NCBI GenBank assembly: GCA_947311845.1
Contig: CAMZMU010000012.1
Span: 3,224,716-3,288,715 of the forward strand
Length of the DNA stretch: 64,000 bases
Direction of reading: 5' to 3'
Origin: Poa pratensis
Taxonomy: Eukaryota > Streptophyta > Magnoliopsida > Poales > Poaceae
The position numbers and the translations under genes are program-made. Of the stretch, positions 35,341 to 45,332 are shown one piece after another (position 1 is the first letter of the stretch; every line of letters begins with the position of its first letter). Under the pieces are notes generated by a model. That model saw only the letters and a program-made list of their open reading frames with translations. It ran no database searches and was not told the origin of the DNA.

Positions 35341-36600
35341 TTAAATCCTATTAAACTCGTTTAATGCATGAAATATAGCTAGAAAGCTCAAAAATTCAAA
35401 ATATTTCGGCATTGTGCCTCCCATATGTTATGCCCTGCGTAAAATTTATGGACGTTCATTTTACACTCTTATTTGTCATTGCTACTTCACAAAAAATAAG
35501 GAATTTGGCACTAAATAGAAGTTAGAAAAAAGGTCAATTTTCTTGGAATCTTTTCTTCGACAATATTGTTTGTAATTTCAAAACCCATGTTTGTGCCGAG
35601 TTTGGTCATCATAGCTTAAGGCTAGCTATGGATATGGCCATGAGCTTGGTCATCTAGCTTGAATCTCATGAATGTTCATACAAGATAGCCCATTTTGAGA
35701 AGACTCGTTTTTTCAAAATATTGAATTCCAAGTTTATGATTTTTCCTTGACAGTAGTACGCTAAAAGAGACGATTCCCGCTGGATTTCATATTTTTTGAA
35801 CTTTTCTCGATTTATGAGAGTTTTCTCAAAAAAGGTCAAAATTGGCGGAGTGACCATTCATAACCAAGGTGTGAATTTTCTGATGTCTCGGGTGTTTATG
35901 CATAGAATCATGCTATACTACGTTCATCTTATTTTTCTATAATTTTTGGGACAAATTATAACACACTTGTAGTTCAAATCTCGTTAAATAGCGTTAAATC
36001 CTATTAAACTTGTTAAATGCATGGAATATAGCTAGAAAGCTCAAAATTCAAAATATTCTGGGATTGTGCCTCCCTTATGTTATTCTTTGCGTACAAATGA
36101 TGGACGTTCATTTTGAACTCTTATTTGTCATACCTACTTCGTAAAAATTAAGAAATTTGGCACTGAACAAAAGTTAGAAAAAAGGTCAATTTTCTTGGAA
36201 TCTTTGCTTCTGCAATATTGTTTGTAATTTCAAAACCCATATTTGTGCCGAGTTTGGTCATCATAGCTTAAGGCTAGCTATGGATATGGCCATGAGCTTG
36301 GTCATCTAGCTTGAATCCATGAATGTTCATACAAGATAGCCCATTTTGAGAAGACTCGTTTTTTCATAATCTTGAATTCCAAGTTTATGATTTTTCCTTG
36401 ACAGTAGTACACTAAAAGAGACGATTCCCGCTGGATTTAATATTTTTTGAACTTTTATCTATTTATGAGAGTTTTCTCAAAAAAAGTCAAAAATGGCGGA
36501 GTGAGCATTCAAAATATTCTGGGATTGTGCCTCCCTTGTGTTATTCTTTGCGTACAAATGATGGACGTTCATTTTGAACTCTTATTTGTCATACCTAGTT
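35341..36600. repeat. Large tandem duplication between the MULE's two genes
   Basis: A unit of about 650 bp starting TTAAATCCTATTAAACTCGT at 35341 recurs from about 35994 with modest divergence. A third, partial copy (AAATATTCTGGGATTGTGCC) begins near 36512. The interval also carries repeated GATTCCCGCTGGATTT phrases. Confidence 0.85.
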
Positions 36601-36730
36601 CATATATTTTTGAAATTTTCTCGACTTATGAGAGTTTTCTCAAAAACGACAAAAATGGTGGAGTGGCAACAGACGCATATGACCGTTACCTGCTGACGAG
36701 TTGACCGTTGTATACCCAATGAAAGGTGGG

Positions 36731-36812
36731 TCCTCTTTACGCGCACCCACCATTTGCCTCCTCTTTACGCGCACCCACCATTTGCCTCCTCTTTACGCGC
36801 ATAGACAGAGTG
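36731..36812 (+). repeat. 28-bp tandem repeat x 2.8 upstream of the GRF gene
   Basis: The unit TCCTCTTTACGCGCACCCAC plus CATTTGCC starts at 36731, 36759 and 36787 with near-perfect identity. It lies about 70-150 bp before the ATG of the zinc-finger gene, in the promoter or 5' UTR. Confidence 0.88.
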
Positions 36813-36878
36813 TGGACCATCTTCTTCTTCATCTTCTTCTTCTCCGGCAACGAAGGACAGCAGCAACGCCGACGAGAT

Positions 36879-37464
36879 ATGTCGAGCTCCTCCACTTCAG
36901 GCTGCCGCCCCTCATGGCCAAAGCAGACTGTGGTGCCTTTGTCGCGATGTCCTAAATGCCCACGCATCGCGCCACTGAAATGTTGTGCTAGTAAGTAGGA
37001 GAATGCCAACTTTGGGCGCGAGTTTCTGACATGCGAGAGCAAGCCAGAGCAAGTAAGATCTGTCTCTCGCATCCTTTTGCTTTGATTTCTCCTTTTTTTT
37101 TAATTTTTTGCTCAGATCTGGGATTTAGGGTTCATGTTTACTTTTCAGGGGATGGATCCATGCGACCATTTTGATTGGTTGGATTTATACATTGCGAGGC
37201 TTCAACGGGTGGGCTTAATTGATTCGAAGGGGGGGCGCAACCAGCGAGCTCAATCTGCCATCGAATGTGGAGATTTTGCCCTCTGACATCGTTGCTCCGC
37301 CGATGGGGGTTGCGGAACTGAGAGGCGAACTGAAGAAGTTGAACAAGCACTTAAGATAGATGAATGATCTAAAGAAGCAGGCTAATCTGATAGCTGCAAG
37401 ATTTTATTTCTGTATAGTTGCTCTAGGATTTGTTTATTTGCTGATCATCAGTCGTTCGAGGTAA
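36879..37464 (+). pseudogene. GRF-type zinc-finger protein with C-terminal TM segment (MULE cargo)
   Basis: Two exons are seen: 36879 to about 37050 (splice site CAG/GTAAGA) and 37149-37464. The first encodes a Ser-rich start, then a GRF-like zinc ribbon (RCPKCPRIAPLKCCASK ... GREFLTCESKPE). The finger is completed across the intron by MDPCDHFDWLDLYIARL. The end encodes a short coiled coil (MNDLKKQANLIAARF) and a hydrophobic anchor (FYFCIVALGFVYLLIIS). Breaks are a TAG inside the finger at about 36993, a frame change after IDSKGG and another TAG before MNDLKK. Many similar GRF plus TM genes exist in Triticeae, apparently spread by transposons. The GRF finger binds single-stranded nucleic acid in other proteins; function here is unknown. 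Confidence 0.7.
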
Positions 37465-37939
37465 TTAATGCGATGTAAGCTTAATGCGATCGATCATATG
37501 CTCTCTGTCATTTGGACCAATCGCTTATGATAAACCAATCGTGTCATTTGGACCAATTGCTCATGATTTAAGTGCTCTTTAAGATCAAAGCAAAAAAGGC
37601 TATTTACTAATAAACCAATTATCCAAATGAAACAAAACTATTGATAAGCACAAATTATCTATATTTTTTGGGGCAGATCTGAAAGACTAGCGAGGTGGGA
37701 GAAATGACTATTCATCTGTAGCAAAATTATCTACTCCGTACAATTTTAGGGGCAGATCTGAACAAGCGAGTGACTACACAACAATGGATATAAAATTAGC
37801 ATCGAATGAAGGGGGCCCGGGCCCGGTTCCACCCCGCTTCGTTCGATAGCCATCGAATATTCGGGATTATAAAGAGGTCGCGCACACTTCCAACTAGCGA
37901 GGTGGGACTAAACACCAACACGTATGACTCAACAACGAG

Positions 37940-38124
37940 GTGCCCTAGGCCGACCCCACTAGTCAGGCCAAGTGACGGTCAAAGGAGGTTGACCAGACGG
38001 AAACGGCGCGTTTGGCCGTCCGCGGGCCTCGAAAGACCCAGGTAGGGCACAGACGAGTAAAGTTAAGCAAGTAGGGCACAGACGATGAAAGTTAAGCGAA
38101 CCAGGGCACACAAATAATAAGCCG
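37940..38124. repeat. Right TIR of the long-TIR MULE
   Basis: Inverted copy of 33116-33300, ending AATAATAAGCCG immediately before the TAAATCCAT target duplication. Confidence 0.88.
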
Positions 38125-38884
38125 TAAATCCATGTATCTTGATTATATGAGCCATCATACTAGATTTCTCCGTAAACACATTTGGAAAATGAAAGTGCCA
38201 TATATTAAAAATCAAGATTTTTATGTGGTTTCTTTTTCATAAGGAGATTCTAACTAAAGATAATCTAGCTAAGCGGAATTGGAATGGTTCAAAAAATGTT
38301 GTTTTTGTGATCAAGATGAAACGATTCAACATTTGTCTTTATCATGTGCCTTAGCAAAGATGATTTGGCGTATTGTTTTTATGGCTTTTAATATACATCC
38401 CCCTAATAATATAACTAACTTGTTTGGTAACTGGTTAAGGGACGCTGATAAGAAAGATAAAGTGCAAATCCAAGTTGGAGTATGTGCTTTACTTTGGGCC
38501 ATCTAGAACATATGTAATGATTATATATTTAACAATGCAAAATTATCTTCATTTATGCAGGTAATACCAATGGCTGCCCACTGGATCCGTATATGGTCTT
38601 ACCTATACTCAACAGAAAAGCGAGATGCTTTGGATTTTGGGTGCAACCAACTGAAATTGGTTGCGCATGATTTATAAAGCCGATGCAGCTATCGTTTTGA
38701 TCTCAGGATATCATGTTGATCCAGTGCCAACTCATGTTGTCCTTAATTTTTAGATGGTTGATACATGTATCGACCCTGTGTGGCCCATGATGTAATATTT
38801 TGTAAGACCTGACTTTCAATAAATTAATAAAAGCTACATGCATCACTCGATGCAGAGGCTGGGGTGACCCCATTTCGAAAAAAG

Positions 38885-39501
38885 TAGTTGATGATGTAGA
38901 TCTAGCACATGAAAATTTTAGTACAGTGATGACAAAAAATATAGAGCAAGCAACTGAAGCAGATATAATTAGGACAATACTTCACAATAGTATGAGTAAG
39001 CTGTAAGAACATAATGTAGATGAGGGAACGAGAAGTACTCATTGCTTCCCAAAGTTTGATCTGTTGGCCCAGATCTACGTCTTCATTTGGAGCGTCTATG
39101 CACGCATGCACCCAAGTCATCTGATTTAGCCTTCTTCTCCGTTAGCAAAGTAAGCAAGTTTGACATGACCTTTCGGATAATTTTCAGAGGAAATCAATGA
39201 AAACCTTCACAAACTTGTCGCGGAAAATCCTCATGTTGGACACTCAACAATTGATTCATAATTGTCTAGGAGTGCCAATCTCCAAGAGTAAGAAGCATAT
39301 CTCGTCGACTTCAAAGCACTCTTGATTTGTGCTGAGCTATGCTCACTCTCTTTCTCTCAAAGAAATACGCTTAAGAAATAAGAGTGAAAACTTGCTTGAC
39401 GCGCAAGGTGTATCCTTGATCCATAATATTAGCTCAGTGTCACCAAGTCTCCAACCCTACCCACTAGGGCTCTGGTCCTTTTTGCAGGCCTAGTCCGGAG
39501 A
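38885..39501. other. Unassigned repeat-like DNA left of the Gypsy element
   Basis: No supported gene. The Gypsy insertion (duplication CTAGT) splits a sequence that continues at 50254, so this DNA and 50254-51269 were once contiguous. Confidence 0.45.
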
Positions 39502-39506
39502 CTAGT

Positions 39507-40420
39507 TGTCGCAGCAGTGGAACATGGGGTTCCCCTAGTACTGCCAAAGTGGGTCCACCCCATGTGGGCCCAAGATGAAGATGGACAAGACCAAGACTCA
39601 AGTCAAGCTGGCGGGTTCACCGTCAGGACACGCAAGGCCTACATCGACAAAGGGCTCTGGTCCTGGGGACCTGTCGGGTCCCCGAACCAAGCAAGAAGGC
39701 CAGGAAGGACCCGAGAGCCCGAGCTTCCTCTCGGGTACCTCCCCCACGTCCCTGTGGATAAGCTCGCCACCTCACCGTGGAAGACTTGGGAAGCAAGGCG
39801 AAGGCAGCACGGGCGGGAAGCACGTCCCGTGGTGGTGTCAGCTCCTGTCCACCCCAGGGCAGACGCTCCCACCTAACCCAAAGGAGACGCTAGGCTGAGG
39901 AGAGGCCACGTCTCCTCCTAAACTAGATGAGGAGGGTCCTTCGCCCGAAGGTCCCTCATGCCCCTCACGTGACCATGTGGCAACCCCTTAGCCTATAAAA
40001 GGAGGACCAAGGCACGGAGGAAAAGGACAAGGTCGAAGCAAGGACGAACACAAGGTAGAACCAGAGCAAGACTAGACTAGGGCTGCGAAGGTAGAGAGGA
40101 AGGTGATCTCCTCCGGGTCAGGATCTGTCCTTCTTCTACCTCCAGCCAAAACCCTTCCGGGTACCCCATCCGGGAGGTTCCATTGTAAGCCACACTATGA
40201 AGAACCCATCAATCCAGACATGCAGGAGTAGGGCTTTTAGCCTCCGGGCGGCCTGAACCTGGGTAGCTCCTTGTGTCCCTTTGGTTGCATGCTTGATCGT
40301 GGAGAGGAGAGCTTGATCTAGATTCCGCCAAGAAGACGATTCTCAGCCTCCTTCGCGCCCCGTGCCGAACCTAAAAGGGGGTATCCTATACTCCCGGTGT
40401 CCGTGCATCGAGACACGACA
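39507..40420 (+). repeat. 5' LTR of the Tat element
   Basis: It starts TGTCGCAGCAGTGG and ends GACACGACA. TATAAAAG lies at 39994-40001. It contains a segment of about 62 bp (about 40241-40302) that is absent from the 3' LTR, besides smaller indels, so the insertion is not very recent. Confidence 0.93.
39994..40001 (+). promoter_or_regulatory. LTR TATA box
   Basis: GCCTATAAAAGGAGG is preceded by a conserved CACGTGAC G-box-like word at about 39967. The same arrangement occurs in the 3' LTR at 49890-49897. Confidence 0.75.
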
Positions 40421-40494
40421 TCTGGCGCGCCAGGTAGGGGGCGCAAGCGCTGATTTCATCTTCATCAAGTTCATCGGCAAGTTCTTCGTCAAGC

Positions 40495-42640
40495 ATGCCT
40501 CCGAGGAAGAAGGGAGACCCTGCGGCGTCCAAGCCGGTTTCTCCCTCGCGCACTCAAGCTTCAGCTGAACGTCGTGCTGCTGGCGCACGGCGGAGCGTCT
40601 CTCCATCCCCGCCTCCCATGGAGAGGGTGGCGCCGGACGAAGTGGACGGTCACGACAAGGACAACGGCCCTGGCGGAGCGGCGGCTCCAAAGGGCACCAC
40701 CATGCCTCCTCCTCGCTCGGGGGAGAAGAGCGTCTGCAACGGCCTGGCAAGGAGCCCACCGCTGGAGGAGGGAACCACGGCGTTCGCCCCAGCGGGGATC
40801 CACGAGCATCCAAGAGCAAGACCTCCGCGCACTCGCCTTCGGACGTGCAAGCTCGCCATGATGCTCTAGTCGCTGCCAAGGCCCTGATGCAGTTCCCTCC
40901 AAGCAGCGGCGACCCCAAGGTCTACCAAGAATGGAGGACTCGCGTCGAGAGGCTCCTCGACTTCGCCGATGGTGGTCCGTGGGTCGAACCCACTCAAGCT
41001 CCCACCGTCGACGATCCCGGAGCAGCACAAGACAAGACACGTGATCCGCGAGGCCAGCCTCGTGGTGAACGTCAAGCCAAGACGGCGCCTCCTCGCACCG
41101 CGCCACCGATGGCTGATCGGCTAAACCGCGATCACGGCGAGGCCATCTCCATCGGGTCGTCTACCTCGCGCAACCCAGATCTTCGTGACGAGCTCAACAG
41201 CCGTCAGAACGAGGATATGCGCACCCGCATCGAGCGTCGCCGAGAACGTCACCGCCGGGAAGATCGGGGCATCGACCTCGCCGAAGGCTGCCTCGCCCTC
41301 GCCCCGAGTTCCGCCACTTCAACTGGCCCAAGAAATTCAAGATCGACGTTCTCCGCTACGACGGCACCACGAACCCCCGGGACTTTCTGCAGATCTACTC
41401 TCTTGCTGCGATGGTTGCCGGGGCCGACGAGGTCATGATGGCCAACTGGTTCCCGTTGGCCCTGAAGGGAGATGCCCAGACTTGGCTTCTCAACCTTCCC
41501 AAGTGCTCCATCCGTTCCTGGCGGGCACTGAAGGAGCAGTTTCTGGGGGCTTTCCAAGGCGGGTACGAGCGCCCGGGGGCTCCCAGTGATCTCCACGACT
41601 TCAAGCAGTTGCCGGGTGAAACTCTCCGCAAGTTCATCCAGCGCTTCACCCAGAAGATGAACACCATCCCGTGCATCAAGGAGGAGTTGGTGATCCAGTC
41701 CTTCCACGCCAACGTCCGCAACCCCAAGATGCGCGAGAAGCTGAGCATCCATCGCGTCGAGTCTGCTCGTAAGCTCTGGGAGCTTGCAGATCGGTGCGCT
41801 CGAGCTGAAGAAGGAGCCAAGTTCCCCGGGGAGGATGAACCCGAGGACAAGGTCGCTCCAGCCAAGAACAAGAAGCGGGACCCTGGACCCGACAAGCGGA
41901 TCTTCGTCACCGAGCCTCTTCCGAAGAAGACCAAGCCCGCGCCGACTTCCGAGAAGAAGGTGAAGGTGATCCCTGGTGCCACATCCATCCAGAAGGCAAC
42001 CACTTGCTCAAGGACTGCCGCATGCTCAAGAACCTCGCCGTCCGGGAGCAACGCCGAGCTGATGGGGTCAGTCAAGACGGTTGCTACAACTGCGGCACTG
42101 CCGGGCACATCGCTCGTGACTGTCCCACGGGTCGCCAAGGCGGAGGCGGCCGTGGATGGAACCGAGGCGGTGGCCGCGGGGGCCGTGGAGGAGGACGCGG
42201 CGGTCAAGGTGGTCGCGGGTACAACACTCCGGAGGCCGCCCACGGCGGCAACGGGGAAGCTCCGGCTCCCCAAGGAGGCAACGGCGGCAAGTATCAAGAA
42301 GTCACTGGAGTTGTCGGGTGCATCCACGGAGGGTCTTCTCTGCCTCCCTCCAACGGCGCCTGCAAGAGACTTGTCCGGGAGCTGAACGCGGTTGCTTCTG
42401 CTCCGTCCAAGCCCCTGGACTGGTCTAGTCAAGTCATCACCTTCGACCCAGAAGACCACCCTGCAAACACTGCCGGGGTCGGGACCCTGCCGCTGATCGT
42501 GTCGCCCGTCATCCACAACTACAAGGTCACCAAGATGCTGGTCGACGGAGGCTCCAGCCTCAACTTGCTGACGGCGAAGGTCCTGGCTATCCTTCAAATT
42601 CCCCTGTCTCGCCTGCAAGACACCGGGTGTTCCAAGGCGT
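40495..42640 (+). pseudogene. gag region of the Tat element, frame-broken
   Basis: The start codon at 40495 opens a basic, Pro-rich N-terminus that loses frame near 40860. The capsid-like core lies at about 41330-42000 (FKIDVLRYDGTTNPRDFL ... MMANWFPLALKGDAQTW ... WRALKEQFLGAF). After another frame change comes a CCHC zinc knuckle, CYNCGTAGHIARDC, at 42082-42123, then a Gly/Arg-rich RGG tract. Gag would form the particle that packages element RNA. At least three frame changes are present, so no full product can be made from this reading. Confidence 0.85.
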
Positions 42641-42950
42641 GAACGGAAGTGTTACTCGACCCCTCGGGAAGATCACCCTTCCGGTCACCTTCGGCGACTC
42701 CAAGAACTTCCGCACCGAGGAAATCGTCTTCGACATCGCCGACACTCCGCTACCGTACAACGGCATACTTGGCAGACCTGCTCTGGCCAAGTTCATGGCC
42801 GTCTCCCACTTCGCCTACAACATGCTGAAGATTCCGGCGCCGTGGGGTGTGATCAAGGTCAAGGCCGACATCGACGATGCTATCTACTGCGTTCACCAGC
42901 TGAACCAGACGGTGGCAATCACGGCGGATGTCCCTCAAGGTGTACAGGAG
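42520..42950 (+). pseudogene. Retropepsin-type protease domain
   Basis: The catalytic motif reads MLVDGGSSLNLL at about 42535-42570. It has DGG in place of the usual DTG/DSG, which is common in plant Gypsy proteases. The flap and back half continue (ITLPVTFGD ... LPYNGILGRPALAKF) but in another frame after about 42630, explained by one G lost from a G-run. Confidence 0.82.
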
Positions 42951-43116
42951 GATGATGATGGGGCTCTCCCCGGGGGCGAAGGGCACCCGGGGGCTCCACA
43001 TCTACTCCCCCAAGAAGGCGCCATTCCATGGCGATCCGCAGCTGACCAAGAAGGTGGCGCTAACCAGCGACGGAGTTCGCTCCATCACCATCGGCGCCCG
43101 CCTCACCGACAAATAG

Positions 43117-43990
43117 GAAAGCGCGCTCGTCGCCTTCCTTCGGGAAAACTCTGACGTCTTCGCGTGGGAGGCGTCAGGTTTACCCGGCGTTCCAAGGGAG
43201 GTGATCGAGCACAAACTGGCGGTCAATCCGGGGGCTCGCCCCGTGAAGCAGGTTCTCCGGAACCAAAGCAAGGAAAAGCTGGAATTCATCATCGCCGAGG
43301 TGGACAAGTTGATAGAAGCTGGTGTCATCCGGTCGGTTCCCCACCCAAGCTGGGTGGCCAACCCCGTGGTGGTACCGAACCCATGACCTTCAAGTGGAGA
43401 CTCTGCATCGACTTCACAGACCTGAATAAGGCCTGTCCCAAGGACCCTTTCCCCCTGCCGCGGATCGACATGATCGTGGATTCCACGGCCGGGTGCGAGC
43501 TGCTGTGTTTCTTGGACGCCTTCTCCGGGTACCACCAGATCATGATGTCACTCGAGGACCAAGAGAAGACGGCCTTCATCACTCCCAAGGGCTGCTACTG
43601 CTACACCCGGATGCCTTTTGGCCTCCGAACGCCGGCGCTACCTTCCAGCGCGCAATGCAAGCATGCCTTGGGTCACAGCTGGGCCGCAACGTTGAAGCGT
43701 ACATCGACGACATCGTGGTCAAGACCCGGTACAAGGACTCCCTTCGAGAACCTCCGCCGGGTCAACTTCAAGCTCAACCCCGACAAGTGCGTGTTCGGGG
43801 TCCCCTCCGGCAAGCTGCTGGGTTTCCTGGTCTCTCACCGAGGGATCGAGGCGAATCCGGACAAAATCAAGGCAATCGAGCGCATGGAGGCGCCCCGGCG
43901 GGTCAAGGACGTACAGCGCCTCAACGGGTGCATCACTGCACTCGGGCGCTTCATCTCAAGGCTTGGGGAGCGGGCCTTACCGTTCTTCAG
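43117..43990 (+). pseudogene. Reverse transcriptase domain, frame-broken
   Basis: The region is preceded by an in-frame TAG at 43114-43116. Palm motifs are readable in sequence: CIDFTDLNKACPKDPFPLPR, FLDAFSGYHQI, MPFGL then, one frame over, NAGATFQRAM, and the catalytic YIDD at 43700-43711. A single base lost near 43630 (CTCCGAACG) separates MPFGL from the following helix. Another frame change follows YIDD. Confidence 0.88.
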
Positions 43991-44059
43991 GCTGCTCAAG
44001 AAGTCAGGCCCCGTGGAGTGGACCTCCGAGGCCGAGGAAGCCCTGCAGTCCCTTAAGCG

Positions 44060-44700
44060 CTACCTCGCCTCGCCACCAATCCTCGTGGCACCAGAAGAGA
44101 AGGAGCCCCTACTACTGTACATTGCTGCCACCAACCAGGTGATCAGCGCTGTGCTTGTGGTAGAGCGTGACGCTCCTCCGAAGAAGTCAAGCAAGATCAA
44201 GGGCAAGCGACCCGGGAACTCTCTCCGGGCAACCGTGCAAGAAAAGGCTGCCGGGTGACCAGGGGTCTCACGATCCTGACGTCACTGCAACCTCACCAGA
44301 CGGGCGGAGCCCGTCGGGAATGGAGAATCTCCCTCCGACGAGACTTCGCCGGGGGCTACCTCGTCCCCACCCCAAGACGTCGACGTAGGAAGCCGAGCCC
44401 TCTCAGGACTCGGCGACCCGCAAGGTGCAGCACCCGGTCTACTTCGTCAGCGCAGTGCTGCGCGACGCCCGGGAGCGGTACCCCATGATGCAGAAGCTGC
44501 TGCTGGCAATCCTCATTGCCTCCCGCAAGATGAGGCCGTACTTCCAAAGCCATCCCATCACGGTGGTGTCCAAGTACAACCTAAGAAGCCCCCTGGAGAA
44601 CCCACTTGCCACTGGTCGCATATCATGGTGGGCCATGGAGCTTCAAGGTTTCGGTCTCAAGTTCGAGCACACGGACAACATCAAGAGTCAGGCGCTGGCG
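44060..44700 (+). pseudogene. First (retroviral-type) RNase H domain
   Basis: It includes connection and RNase H sequence. The N-terminal half (PLLLYIAATNQVISAVLV) is in one frame and the C-terminal half (PVYFVSAVLRDARERYPMMQ ... KMRPYFQSHPITVVS) in another, with a disrupted stretch at 44200-44420. The pattern is the standard Ty3/Gypsy RT-adjacent RNase H. Confidence 0.75.
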
Positions 44701-44779
44701 GATTTCACGGCCGAGTGGACCGAGACGGCGTTCGACGACCCGGAAGAGGAAACCTGCCTCCCCGGGAAGGAAGATCCTA

Positions 44780-45230
44780 GCGCCTGGACCATGCACTTCG
44801 ACGGCTCCTACACCAAGGGGAAAGGAGGTGCTGGGGTTGTCCTAACCTCACCAACCGGGGACCGGCTGAAGTACGTCGTCCAGATGCACTACCAAGGGAA
44901 CATCTCCAACAACACGGCGGAGTACGAGGGCCTGCTCGCAGGACTTCGTGCTGCCGTCGGCCTCGGCATCAACAAGATCGTCGTCAAGGGTGACTCTCAG
45001 TTAGTCATCAAACAAGTGAACAAGGAGTACGCGTGCCCTCAGATGGCACCATACGTTGAAGAGGTCTGGAAGCTGCAGCGGCGCTTCGACAACTTCCGGG
45101 CTGTGTACGTCCCACGGGGAGAAAACACGGCCGCGGATGAGCTATCGCAGGTGGCGTCCAAGCAAGAACCAGTGCCTCCCGGGATCTACATCGAGGTCCT
45201 CAGGCGACCTTCGATCCACCCGAGAGGCTC
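44780..45230 (+). CDS. Second (archaeal-like) RNase H domain
   Basis: MHFDGSYTKGKGGAGVVLTS supplies the first catalytic Asp. The acidic residue follows in NTAEYEGLLAGL, then VKGDSQLVIKQV and the late Asp region NTAADELSQVAS. This host-derived aRNH next to the ordinary one marks the Tat lineage. The domain is open in frame with the preceding C-terminal half of the first RNase H. Confidence 0.88.
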
Positions 45231-45332
45231 GCGACAAGATCTGCGCCGGGGGCTGGCGACCCTTCTACCTCGACAACACGGGTAGCCAGCCCAGAAGCTC
45301 AAGACCCGGCAGCCCCTCCAGCGGAGGAAGCT

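Larger units (their letters stand above)
33116..38124. mobile_element. 5.0-kb long-TIR Mutator-like element carrying two host-type genes
   Basis: Inverted termini of about 185-190 bp (33116-33300 and 37940-38124) start G/CGGCTTATTATTT and are nearly identical, including the stretch CTGGGTCTTTCGAGGCCCGC. A perfect 9-bp duplication TAAATCCAT lies at 33107-33115 and 38125-38133. Excision restores the LINE frame. No MURA transposase is visible. The cargo is a multi-exon B3-like gene (33653-35094) and a GRF zinc-finger gene with a C-terminal membrane segment (36879-37464), separated by tandem-duplicated AT-rich DNA. Long TIRs with a 9-bp duplication are the Mutator hallmark. Confidence 0.88.
29200..38884 (+). 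mobile_element. LINE (L1-type), split by nested insertions
   Basis: Four blocks of one decayed non-LTR retrotransposon can be stitched together in order. The first, about 29200-29919, holds reverse-transcriptase regions: a GAPGDGLSFLFYQ-like motif, then FRPISFLN-like and FIKG-RYI-like segments. The others are about 32557-32606, 33045-33115 (DPDVFTWGLTISGKLTVKSM) and 38125-38884. The last block continues the same sentence (YLDYMSHHTRFLRKHIWKM...) into a zinc-binding RT-C domain (CCFCDQDETIQHLSLSC) and the 3' end with GATGCAGAGGCTGGGG and a short poly(A). Many stops and shifts make it inactive. The reading continues correctly across the removed insertions, which confirms the nesting order. Confidence 0.85.

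Noticed and set aside
38902..39120. Minus-strand frame with MTWVHACIDAPNEDVDLGQ
   Set aside because: Faintly resembles transposon-linked NAM-associated proteins, but too short and without further support.
41395..42618. 407-codon minus-strand frame over gag
   Set aside because: Shadow of the sense gag/protease region, whose sense frames carry the capsid core, zinc knuckle and protease motif.
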